Below, one piece after another: positions 1 to 5,755 of a stretch of DNA of 13,899 bases. Source of the stretch: Treponema sp. (GTDB lineage: Bacteria; Spirochaetota; Spirochaetia; Treponematales; Treponemataceae); contig JAFTEK010000040.1 of assembly GCA_017453705.1 (NCBI GenBank), positions 1 to 13,899 on the forward strand. The letters run 5' to 3'. The notes beneath the pieces are model-generated. The model saw only the letters and a program-made list of their open reading frames with translations, made no database searches and was not told where the DNA came from. A program made the position numbers and the translations under genes. The stretch's first letter is position 1. Each line of letters opens with the position of its first letter.

Positions 1-154
1 GAGATTCTAATGCTTTTTACGTTTTTTTTATAGTATACTTTGTTAAGTATATATTTAAAAGTCCTTAAAATGCGTTTGCCCTACATGTGTAGTAGCCCAC
101 ATATCCTTGTCACTCCGCTGTTCGCATCTCTGGCAGCCAACGGTTCACATAGCT

Positions 155-246
155 GACAGTCCAGTGTCCGCGATGCTGACAGTCCAGTGTTCGTGGCGCG
201 GACAGTCCAGTGTTCGCGGCGCGGACAATCCACTGTTTTTGTAGAC
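155..246. repeat. 23-bp tandem repeat, three full copies and a decayed fourth
   Basis: The word GACAGTCCAGTGT starts at 155, 178 and 201, exactly 23 bp apart, followed by G+C-rich filler (variants of TCGCGGCGCG). A fourth start at 224 reads GACAATCCACTGT and then diverges. Copies two and three are nearly identical over the full unit, the first is more diverged. The unit length is not a multiple of three and no open frame crosses it, so it is not protein coding. There are no spacers, so it is not a CRISPR array. Function unknown. Confidence 0.85.
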
Positions 247-262
247 AAAATTCTACAAACAG
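233..262. repeat. Inverted repeat with 6-nt loop
   Basis: TTTGTAGA (238-245) and TCTACAAA (252-259) pair perfectly around the loop CAAAAT. The stem can extend to CTG/CAG at 233-235 and 260-262 if two extra T bases bulge on the left. It follows the last 23-bp repeat unit directly. No T run follows on the plus side, so a terminator role is not supported. Confidence 0.6.
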
Positions 263-347
263 CCCGCTTTCTTGAGGAAACAAACCGGGTTGCCTTGAGG
301 CTGCGCTGCGGTTCCGAACAGGTCCATTGTCCTTATCAAAAGTAAAA

Positions 348-381
348 AGCCAGGCAGCTTGTGAAAGGGGCTGCTCTGGCT
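348..381 (-). terminator. Intrinsic terminator of the orphan gene at 395-805
   Basis: On the minus strand, 14 bases after the gene's stop codon, AGCCAGAGCAGC pairs with GCTGCCTGGCT (AGCCAG/CTGGCT and CAGC/GCTG, with a small interior offset) and the descending arm runs straight into TTTTTACTTTT. Stem plus T tract is the classic rho-independent pattern. Its presence suggests the gene was an expressed unit. Confidence 0.75.
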
Positions 382-394
382 CCTGACAATCTGA

Positions 395-805
395 TTAATT
401 GCAAAACAAGATGTCTGGCGGCAACAACATCATACCCCTATCAGCCAAACCCCAAAAGTTTTCGGTTGCACAAAGGAAACTGTCAATCCAATCTGGACAA
501 GAAGAGTCTGATAATTCAAAGATATAAGTAAACCTATATTTTTCATTATTCTTGTCCATTACCAAAACTTTATATCCTTCATAATATCCCATTATTACAG
601 TCTCTATTTTTTGGATATAAATTTTGGCAATGTCTGAGCTAGTAATCTCGGTAATACGTCTACCCTTCACGAACCGTAAGGTCTGGTAATCTATCCTTTC
701 AACTTTCGTTTGGTCGCCAAAATGGAAACTTCCATAAAAAACAATCCATGAGAGATAAACAAGAGTGACCACAACAAAAAGTTTTACATCTTTTAGGTGA
801 TACAA
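395..805 (-). CDS. Orphan small membrane-anchored protein, possible RHS immunity protein
   Basis: Function not recognised. The 136-residue product has one clear hydrophobic segment near the N terminus (about residues 8-27, KLFVVVTLVYLSWIVFYGSF), then a soluble part with a beta-rich look (residues about 50-100, many I/Y/V alternations) and a C terminus ending in DILFCN. The longest frame starts with TTG at 805, because a stop lies only five codons upstream; no good ribosome binding site is visible and no ATG occurs before residue 72, so the true start is uncertain or the gene is 5'-truncated. It lies directly downstream, on the same strand, of an RHS-core scrap (849-931). In RHS loci the small gene after the toxin tip is usually its immunity gene, so that role is a reasonable inference, without sequence proof. 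A 6-bp palindrome (ATGCAA/TTGCAT, 820-833) sits just upstream. Composition is more A+T rich than the core genes, consistent with transfer. Confidence 0.55.
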   Translation of the reverse strand: MYHLKDVKLFVVVTLVYLSWIVFYGSFHFGDQTKVERIDYQTLRFVKGRRITEITSSDIAKIYIQKIETVIMGYYEGYKVLVMDKNNEKYRFTYIFELSDSSCPDWIDSFLCATENFWGLADRGMMLLPPDILFCN

Positions 806-848
806 GGAGATATATCGTCATGCAATTTTGCATAAAATTTCTTTTCCA

Positions 849-931
849 TGTAAAGCGTCCGAAAGTTGCTGAGTAGTCACGGAAGCCGTAGTTGTACAAT
901 CCTGTCCCTGCCTGTATCCTGTGTAGCCGCC
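849..931 (-). pseudogene. Frameshifted scrap of RHS repeat-associated core
   Basis: Read on the minus strand, 931-908 encodes GGYTGYRQ and 905-849 encodes TGLYNYGFRDYSATFGRFT in a frame shifted by two bases (906-907 lie between). Joined, they give the C-terminal core signature of RHS/YD-repeat proteins, roughly YTGY...TGLYNYG.RDY...GRFT, which in intact proteins is followed by a conserved DP-containing segment and then a variable toxin tip. Here the match stops exactly at GRFT and the next codons are unrelated. The remnant therefore lacks its start, the rest of the core and the tip: it is a fossil, not a gene. The family assignment is from memory of the motif; the frameshift and truncation are read directly. 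Confidence 0.75.
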
Positions 932-1077
932 TGAACCTTCTGCCATATAACGTCTCCATTGTTGCTGCCTTCATGGCCGCCGACTCCTGTCTATCCTTAT
1001 ACCTACTTTAAACAAATGACAGGAATCTGGGTTACGGAGGCTCCCATAAGGCTGACAGCTCCATGCAGGTCTAAGGA

Positions 1078-1113
1078 AACAGTGAATAATCCGAATGCGG
1101 ATTATTCACTGTT
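1078..1113. repeat. Perfect 16-bp palindrome, loop AATG
   Basis: AACAGTGAATAATCCG (1078-1093) and its exact reverse complement (1098-1113) flank the 4-base loop AATG. Not a standard terminator, since no T run follows on either side. It may be a dispersed intergenic palindrome, a cruciform or a protein site. It stands 14 bp from a second perfect palindrome. Confidence 0.85.
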
Positions 1114-1127
1114 AACTCCGAAATTCG

Positions 1128-1162
1128 CAAAGTTTCGTAACACAAAGAGTTACGAAACTTTG
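1128..1162. repeat. Perfect 14-bp palindrome, 7-nt loop
   Basis: CAAAGTTTCGTAAC (1128-1141) and its exact reverse complement GTTACGAAACTTTG (1149-1162) flank the loop ACAAAGA. No T run follows. The arms differ in sequence from the palindrome at 1078-1113, so this is not a duplication of it. Confidence 0.85.
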
Positions 1163-1297
1163 ACAGGAAACGCTGATTAATGTCTCGGAGATGGAGCAGC
1201 ATTAGTTTTCCGGTGAAACTGTATTGTTCCATTGAGCGGAAACTCACGACAGCCTATTCTGCCCAGCACAGGCAACACATAGCCGCATAAACCGTGA

Positions 1298-1324
1298 TTG
1301 ACAGGGGAAGAAAGACCCTATAAT
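1298..1324 (+). promoter_or_regulatory. galE promoter
   Basis: A perfect -35 TTGACA (1298-1303) and a perfect -10 TATAAT (1319-1324) are separated by 15 bp, shorter than the usual 17. The predicted start near 1331 leaves a leader of about 45 bases. Within the leader, GGGC/GCCC (around 1348-1359) can form a small hairpin just before the ribosome binding site AAGGAG (1363-1368). Confidence 0.7.
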
Positions 1325-1377
1325 ATGGGAGCAAGGGTTTCAGCCCTGGGCATTTGCCCTATAAGGAGTACAGGCGT

Positions 1378-2361
1378 ATGAAAGTTTTGGTGATAGGCGG
1401 AGCAGGATACATCGGCAGCCATGTGGTCAAAGAGCTTATGGCAAAAGGCCACGAGGTGACGGTCTTTGACAACCTTTCGAGCGGCTTGGTTCAGAACCTT
1501 TTCTCTGATAACGAATTCATCGCGGGCGATATCCTGCACCCGGAAGACCTGAACGAAGCCTTTGAGCTGGGCTTTGACGCTTTCATACACCTGGCCGCAT
1601 TCAAGGCGGCGGGCGAGTCCATGACAAATCCTGAGAAATACTCGCTGAACAACATTAACGGCACTATCAACATCCTGAACTCAGCGATGGAGCACAACTG
1701 CAAGAACATGGTTTTTTCCTCCAGCGCGGCGGTCTTTGGCGAGCCTCAGTACCAGCCCCTGGACGAAAAGCACCCTACGAATCCTGAGAACTACTACGGT
1801 TTTACCAAGCTCAAGATAGAAGAATTCATGGGGTGGTACGAAAAGCTCAAAGGCCTGCGTTTTGCCTCCCTGCGCTACTTTAATGCGGCCGGCTATGACA
1901 CGGACGGAGTCCTGTACGGACTGGAGCGGCATCCGGCCAACCTCCTTCCGGTCATGATGGAAGTCGCCGTAGGCAAGCGCGACAAGATAAGCATATTCGG
2001 CAACGACTACAAGACCCGCGACGGAACTTGTATCCGTGACTACATACACGTCTCAGACCTGGCCTCAGCCCACGTTCTGGCCTTGGACTACATAGTGAAC
2101 AAGAAGAAAAGCCTGACGCTCAACCTGGGGACGGGCAAGGGAATCACCGTAACCGAGATGCTGGAAGCCGCCCGCCGTATAACCGGCAAAGAGATAAAGG
2201 CGGAATACGTTGGAAGAAGGGCGGGAGATCCTGCCCAGCTTACGGCATCCTCTGAACTGGCCTACAAGACCTTGGGCTGGCGGCCTAGGACTTCCGATGT
2301 TGACAGCCTTATTAGTTCAACTTGGAAAGCATACAAGAAGTTCTACAGGATTACAAACTAG
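1378..2361 (+). CDS. galE: UDP-glucose 4-epimerase
   Basis: Cytoplasmic NAD-dependent epimerase that interconverts UDP-glucose and UDP-galactose (Leloir pathway; supplies UDP-galactose for surface polysaccharide). The 327-residue protein has the usual length. The Rossmann NAD-binding motif GGAGYIGSH is at residues 7-15, the catalytic SSS at 114-116, and the Y140-x3-K144 pair in YYGFTK. The later KTRDGTCIRDYIHVSDLA block, involved in substrate binding, is intact. The ATG at 1378 is chosen over an in-frame ATG at 1354 because AAGGAG lies 9 bases before it and the conserved protein begins at MKVLVIGG. It has its own promoter at 1298-1324 and stands alone on the plus strand, convergent with ispH. 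Related sugar-nucleotide epimerases with other substrates are the main alternative; the close match to the GalE pattern makes GalE likely. Confidence 0.93.
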   Translation: MKVLVIGGAGYIGSHVVKELMAKGHEVTVFDNLSSGLVQNLFSDNEFIAGDILHPEDLNEAFELGFDAFIHLAAFKAAGESMTNPEKYSLNNINGTINILNSAMEHNCKNMVFSSSAAVFGEPQYQPLDEKHPTNPENYYGFTKLKIEEFMGWYEKLKGLRFASLRYFNAAGYDTDGVLYGLERHPANLLPVMMEVAVGKRDKISIFGNDYKTRDGTCIRDYIHVSDLASAHVLALDYIVNKKKSLTLNLGTGKGITVTEMLEAARRITGKEIKAEYVGRRAGDPAQLTASSELAYKTLGWRPRTSDVDSLISSTWKAYKKFYRITN

Positions 2362-2374
2362 CCGCCCGGCTAGT
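2357..2374 (+). terminator. Hairpin across the galE stop codon
   Basis: ACTAGCC (2357-2363), containing the galE stop TAG, pairs perfectly with GGCTAGT (2368-2374) around GCCC. There is no T run, so by itself it is a weak terminator candidate; it may act with the larger structure at 2400-2449. Confidence 0.4.
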
Positions 2375-2399
2375 AGGCTCGGCATTGTTAGCAGGCTCG

Positions 2400-2449
2400 G
2401 CTGACCGGCTATAACAGCCTCGGCCAACCGGCCAACAGAGCCGGTCAGC
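2400..2449. terminator. Large inverted repeat between convergent galE and ispH
   Basis: GCTGACCGGCT (2400-2410) and its exact reverse complement AGCCGGTCAGC (2439-2449) enclose a 28-base loop that itself holds GGCC-AACC-GGCC (2422-2433). It lies seven bases beyond the ispH stop. The spacer also repeats GGCTCGGC at 2376 and 2395 and a related GCCTCGGCC at 2417. Position between converging genes argues for a bidirectional terminator, but neither side has a good T tract. Confidence 0.5.
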
Positions 2450-2456
2450 AGAAGTT

Positions 2457-3404
2457 TTAGCTACTGGCTCCTGCCAACAATGCCGACTCCACAGCCCTGA
2501 TGACAGATTCCGGGCTGCTGGCCCCCGCGGTAATTCCCACTTTACCCAGGGCAAAGAACTCTTTCTTTATCATGGACTCGTCTTCTATCAAATCTGCAAG
2601 GGGAACCAGTTTCCTGGCACTTTCGTAAAGCCTGCGGGTGTTGGCAGAGGACTTGCCCCCTATCACAATGATTCCTTCCACCTTTTGTGCAAGTTCCTTG
2701 AGAGCCTGCTGCCGTTCCATCGTGGCACTGCAAATGGAGTCAAACACCACGATGTCAGGAATGGCGAGCTTAAGGACGCTGCTTATCCGGGCAAACTCAG
2801 AAGGGCTGAAAGTCGTCTGGGCTATCAAAACCGTATCGCAAGAAAGCTGCCCCGACTGAACAAGCTCCCTAGCCTCGTCCGCATCCTGCACGACAAAAAC
2901 CCTACCGCCTGCAAACGATGAGATGCTTGTCACTTCCCCATGATTGCGGTCTCCGGCTATCACTATCACGTACCCCTTGCCGCTCCACTCCATTGCCCTC
3001 TTCTGGCTCAGGTGCACCCTTGGGCAAGTCGCGTCAACTATTCTGGCACCAGCTCTGGACAAGCCTTCCATGACAGCTGGGGTCGTGCCATGAGCACGGA
3101 TGAGCACGCTGTCTCCTTCCAGACTGGGAAAGCCCCCCTGGACAGCAAGATTTGACCCCTGGGCAACAAGGTTTGCCCCCTGGACAGCAAGATTTGCCCC
3201 CTGGGCAACACAGTCTGCGGAAAGGATTCCCAGCCCCCTCTCCTGCAGGTCTGAAAGAACCGAGGGGTTGTGTATCAAAGGCCCCAGGCTGTAGACCTTG
3301 CCATCAGTATTGGCATCCCGCTCCGCAAGGGCCAGCTCCGCCTTTTCGACGGCTCTCTTGACCCCCATGCAAAAACCCATGACCGAAGCCCGTATCACTT
3401 CCAT
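2457..3404 (-). CDS. ispH: 4-hydroxy-3-methylbut-2-enyl diphosphate reductase with repeat insertion
   Basis: Iron-sulphur enzyme (LytB) of the last step of the MEP isoprenoid pathway, converting HMBPP to IPP and DMAPP. All three cluster cysteines are present: C12 in MGFCMGVKRAV, C127 in DATCPRVH, C225 in DSICSAT. The substrate histidines H45 (LIHNP), H105 (RAHG) and H155 with E157 (NHGEV) are in place, as are SSANTRR (252-258) and GITAGASSPE near the end. At 315 residues it is slightly long, because residues 66-93 are four 7-residue units (VAQGANL, AVQGANL, VAQGSNL, AVQGGFP) inserted between the QERGLGI strand and the SVLIRAHG strand; the enzyme core is otherwise standard. It is the last gene of the asnS run, 16 bp after the YihY-cNMP gene. 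No strong ribosome site is seen (GGGGGAT at 3414-3420), so it may depend on upstream translation. Activity is probable. Confidence 0.93.
   Translation of the reverse strand: MEVIRASVMGFCMGVKRAVEKAELALAERDANTDGKVYSLGPLIHNPSVLSDLQERGLGILSADCVAQGANLAVQGANLVAQGSNLAVQGGFPSLEGDSVLIRAHGTTPAVMEGLSRAGARIVDATCPRVHLSQKRAMEWSGKGYVIVIAGDRNHGEVTSISSFAGGRVFVVQDADEARELVQSGQLSCDTVLIAQTTFSPSEFARISSVLKLAIPDIVVFDSICSATMERQQALKELAQKVEGIIVIGGKSSANTRRLYESARKLVPLADLIEDESMIKKEFFALGKVGITAGASSPESVIRAVESALLAGASS
3136..3219 (-). repeat. 21-bp minisatellite inside ispH
   Basis: Four direct units of 21 bp begin at 3136, 3157, 3178 and 3199 (plus strand starts CCCTGGACAGC or CCCTGGGCAAC in alternation). Units one and three differ at a single base, units two and four are more diverged toward their end, so the pattern also reads as a 42-bp double unit. 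The length is a multiple of three, which keeps the ispH frame and adds four 7-residue units. Confidence 0.9.
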
Positions 3405-3420
3405 AATACTTGTATCCCCC

Positions 3421-4707
3421 CTATGGTCTGGGTCTGAACTTGGAAAGTGACTTTTGTGCCAAAGTCGGGTTGCTTTCCAACATGGAATTGAATAATCCCA
3501 CAGGAACCTTTATCAAGATGCAGTCACTCACCGCAAAGGCATCCTCATTCCGCTCCTGATGCAAAATACAGGACTCCTCACCAAAGAAGGCACCCTCCTC
3601 CAGATAGCGCAGGCTGTTCTCCCTGGACAGCATAACCTCGCCTTCCGCAATATAATAGGAATAAAGGCCTTCTTCACCCTGCCGGTAGACGTAACTTCCC
3701 TTCTTTAGGCACAGGATGTTCTCTTGTTTTTCCAGCAGGGAATCGGGCTTTATGAAGATTAACCTCTTGACGGAATCCTTTAGAAGGGTCTCATTCCTGC
3801 CGGGCAGGGAATACAGCTCGCCCAAGAGCAGGCTGTCAAAGAACTGGTTTACGAATAAAAGCTGGGCGAAGAAGAGGAAAATCATAAAGAAAAAGTAAAC
3901 CTCAAGCAGCAGGACAATCACATTGCTCAAAACCCCGTATACGGTGTTGTAGCGGTTAACGTTGATGAAAAGTTTCATCAACTTGCGAAAGCCCCAGAAG
4001 GAAAAGGTGCATAAAAGGGCCGGGAAAATACAGTCAGCCAATGTAGGGTTGGTTCGGCTCAGGAACTTGTAGACTATGACACAGCCTATAAAGAGCAGGA
4101 TGAAGGGGAATGTTCCCGCAATAAGCTCTGTGAACGAAGCCATCAGCTCAGGATAGGCGACCGTAAGCTGATCCAGAATAGGCAGGCGGACTATGGAACG
4201 AAAGCTTACCAAGAGAAAAATCAGGGCGGAAATGAATATAGTCATCAAAGCTTCGGCAGCGAAAGAAAAGATAAGGATAAAGCCCTTCTGCTGCCTGTCC
4301 GCCCTCTTGAAAATCCTTCTAAAGCTTCTTGTAAGCGATATGAAAAAACGTCGGGCCATCCAGATTGTCGTTATGGAGACGACCACATCAAAGTTCGTGA
4401 TTTTACGGATCTGCTTTAAGGACTCGATTATGTTCTCTATGTTCACTGTCAGGCCGACAAGGGGGTAGACCTTGAGAATTTCAGAGACCATCTCGCCTTT
4501 GGCATGTAGGACACGAACCAATATGGTCAGTATCATCATCACCAGCGGCAAGAAAGAAAGAAGAAAACCAAAGGCGCAGGAAGCCGCGTATGAGAAGAGG
4601 TCATTTGACGAGGTATACCTTATAGAGAAGTAAAGAATCTGTATAAGGGTTCGGGGCGTAAGCTCCCTGTGATAGCGCCCCCCCTTCAGACGTTTTCCCC
4701 GCCTCAT
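3421..4707 (-). CDS. YihY/BrkB-family membrane protein fused to a cNMP-binding domain
   Basis: A 428-residue inner-membrane protein of unknown role. Residues about 20-290 match the YihY family (once mislabelled ribonuclease BN) with about six membrane segments, at roughly 41-68, 106-127, 143-167, 190-216, 225-247 and 257-288. Residues about 325-415 form a cyclic-nucleotide-binding fold: KGSYVYRQGEEG (336-347), GEVMLSRE (357-364), and a phosphate-binding-like loop with G376, E377 and R386, though two extra residues separate R386 from A390 compared with CRP. Ligand binding is therefore plausible, not assured. The frame is open to 4884, but the ATG at 4707 is chosen: upstream codons lie inside the C terminus of the preceding gene and are low complexity, while 4707 is 10 bases after that gene's stop. 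No clear ribosome site is seen, which suggests coupled translation. It sits between a PilZ-like gene and ispH, hinting at nucleotide signalling acting on an envelope protein. Confidence 0.85.
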   Translation of the reverse strand: MRRGKRLKGGRYHRELTPRTLIQILYFSIRYTSSNDLFSYAASCAFGFLLSFLPLVMMILTILVRVLHAKGEMVSEILKVYPLVGLTVNIENIIESLKQIRKITNFDVVVSITTIWMARRFFISLTRSFRRIFKRADRQQKGFILIFSFAAEALMTIFISALIFLLVSFRSIVRLPILDQLTVAYPELMASFTELIAGTFPFILLFIGCVIVYKFLSRTNPTLADCIFPALLCTFSFWGFRKLMKLFINVNRYNTVYGVLSNVIVLLLEVYFFFMIFLFFAQLLFVNQFFDSLLLGELYSLPGRNETLLKDSVKRLIFIKPDSLLEKQENILCLKKGSYVYRQGEEGLYSYYIAEGEVMLSRENSLRYLEEGAFFGEESCILHQERNEDAFAVSDCILIKVPVGLFNSMLESNPTLAQKSLSKFRPRP

Positions 4708-4717
4708 CCGCAGCAGC

Positions 4718-5743
4718 CTAGGCCCCGTCCTCCGTGCCGCCCCCAGCATTGGATTGTGCAGTCTCATCAGCATTGGATTGTGCAGATTCCTCAGCGGGCT
4801 TTTCATCAGTGTCAGATGAATCTGCCTGTTCGCTAGCGGGGGCTTTATTGGCAGCATCAACGTTAACCCCGGCATCCTTGGCATTCTGGACGAGCTGCAT
4901 ACTGGCAGCCTCCATGTTGTAGTCGGTCTTGTCTTCCTTCATACCGTTTATGCAGCGATCCATCTCCTTCTGCAAAGTATCGGAAATGAAGTTCCTTATG
5001 TAGGCCTTAGACTCAGCAGGCAAGTTTGAAGGATATGAGAATATGGCAATCTCTGTCTGCTTCTCGGTCTTCTTTAGGAGAAAAACCTTAAGCCCCGTGT
5101 TGAGCTGCCTGCCGTTCAGGGTTATTATGACACTCTGAAAAAGCGTTCCTATCTTTAGTTTGCCCCTGAGGACTTCAGGAACTTCCACGGCGACAGTCGC
5201 AGATGAGATGTCCACTATCTTCATCTGTAACATCGTGGGATTGCCACCAGAATCGTGCAGGGTAACGTAGACAAAGGCATTCTCCTTGAAACAGGAGCAT
5301 CGGACGTGCTGCCTGCGTCCCTTTGCTCCCAGGACATCAAAGATGTTCTTGAGTACGTTCGTGACGTGGGTTTCATCCCCGGATGTCGTGTTAAACCCCG
5401 CCCCAAGCTTGATGACATCGAGGACTTTGGCTGCATTCTTGGCCGCCCCCTCCGTAAGGAAGCCACAAACAATCGTGTTAAGGACTCTCTCCTTGGAGAA
5501 GGTGTAGACCATAGCTATCCAAGAGGCAATCGGTATCTGCGAGTCCACGTTCATCAGGCAGATGGAATCGGGATTCTTGCTCAAATAGTTCTTTACATCC
5601 CTCCACCTCTGGATGATGTAAATCTCATACTCGTTCTCACGAAGGACGTTAATTATCCTGGACTGAACCTTGAAAGAAGGGTTCACAAAGAACACCTTCC
5701 TTCCAAATGGGGGATTATTAAGCGTTGACAATACTTCCGACAT
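4718..5743 (-). CDS. PilZ-like protein with receiver-like N-terminal region and acidic tail
   Basis: 341 residues, soluble. Residues about 16-135 look like a response-regulator-type fold (KVFFVNPSFKVQSRII.., ICLMNVDSQIP at 61-71), but no convincing phospho-acceptor aspartate set can be assigned. Residues about 143-235 resemble PilZ: R144-x3-R148 (RRQHVR) and D178-I-S180 (IVDISSATV), the two parts of the c-di-GMP motif, although the glycine usual after DxSxxG is absent, so binding is uncertain. From about 297 the protein is a disordered acidic A/E/D/S/Q tail with an 8-residue repeat (AQSNADET AQSNAGG). It starts 12 bp after asnS, with AGGA overlapping the asnS stop as ribosome site, and ends 10 bp before the YihY-cNMP gene. 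Likely a c-di-GMP-responsive or degenerate regulator; the assignment is from motifs only. Confidence 0.7.
   Translation of the reverse strand: MSEVLSTLNNPPFGRKVFFVNPSFKVQSRIINVLRENEYEIYIIQRWRDVKNYLSKNPDSICLMNVDSQIPIASWIAMVYTFSKERVLNTIVCGFLTEGAAKNAAKVLDVIKLGAGFNTTSGDETHVTNVLKNIFDVLGAKGRRQHVRCSCFKENAFVYVTLHDSGGNPTMLQMKIVDISSATVAVEVPEVLRGKLKIGTLFQSVIITLNGRQLNTGLKVFLLKKTEKQTEIAIFSYPSNLPAESKAYIRNFISDTLQKEMDRCINGMKEDKTDYNMEAASMQLVQNAKDAGVNVDAANKAPASEQADSSDTDEKPAEESAQSNADETAQSNAGGGTEDGA
4744..4785 (-). repeat. Two 18-bp direct repeats, 24 bp apart, in the PilZ-like gene tail
   Basis: CAGCATTGGATTGTGCAG occurs at 4744-4761 and 4768-4785, spaced 24 bp, which duplicates eight codons in frame in the disordered acidic C terminus. 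It is a small in-frame duplication, like the larger one in ispH of the same operon. Confidence 0.85.
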
Positions 5744-5755
5744 AGGCTGCCAATC

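Larger units (their letters stand above)
1..347. other. Intergenic stretch without a recognisable gene
   Basis: No convincing reading frame on either strand. The first 60 bases are very A+T rich (a T run, then alternating AT). The rest is mixed composition and holds a 23-bp tandem repeat (155-246) and an inverted repeat (233-262). The position next to an RHS remnant and an orphan gene suggests it is part of a decayed accessory patch; that is inference. It could contain the 3' part of something lying to the left of the window. Confidence 0.6.
932..1297. other. Intergenic stretch between RHS scrap and galE promoter
   Basis: No supported coding region. The only open frames are short, without ribosome binding sites, and one of them spans two palindromes. 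The stretch holds the two perfect hairpins at 1078-1113 and 1128-1162; the remaining bases show no structure I can name. The part from 932 to about 975 may be further decayed RHS sequence, but no motif supports that. Confidence 0.6.

Noticed and set aside
155..246. CRISPR array
   Set aside because: Units are contiguous, without spacers, and only three copies are good.
1078..1162. Integron attC site
   Set aside because: Spirochaete integrons are known, but the GTTRRRY core and the bulged asymmetry of attC are missing: the stems are perfect.
959..1180. Plus-strand frame of 73 codons
   Set aside because: It crosses both perfect palindromes and has no ribosome site or recognisable motif.
1681..2049. 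Minus-strand frame within galE
   Set aside because: Antisense to a well-supported galE; no domain or ribosome site.
4708..4884. N-terminal extension of the YihY-cNMP protein
   Set aside because: It lies inside the end of the preceding gene and its wording mirrors that gene's repeats (LHNPML twice); the ATG at 4707 fits the YihY start.
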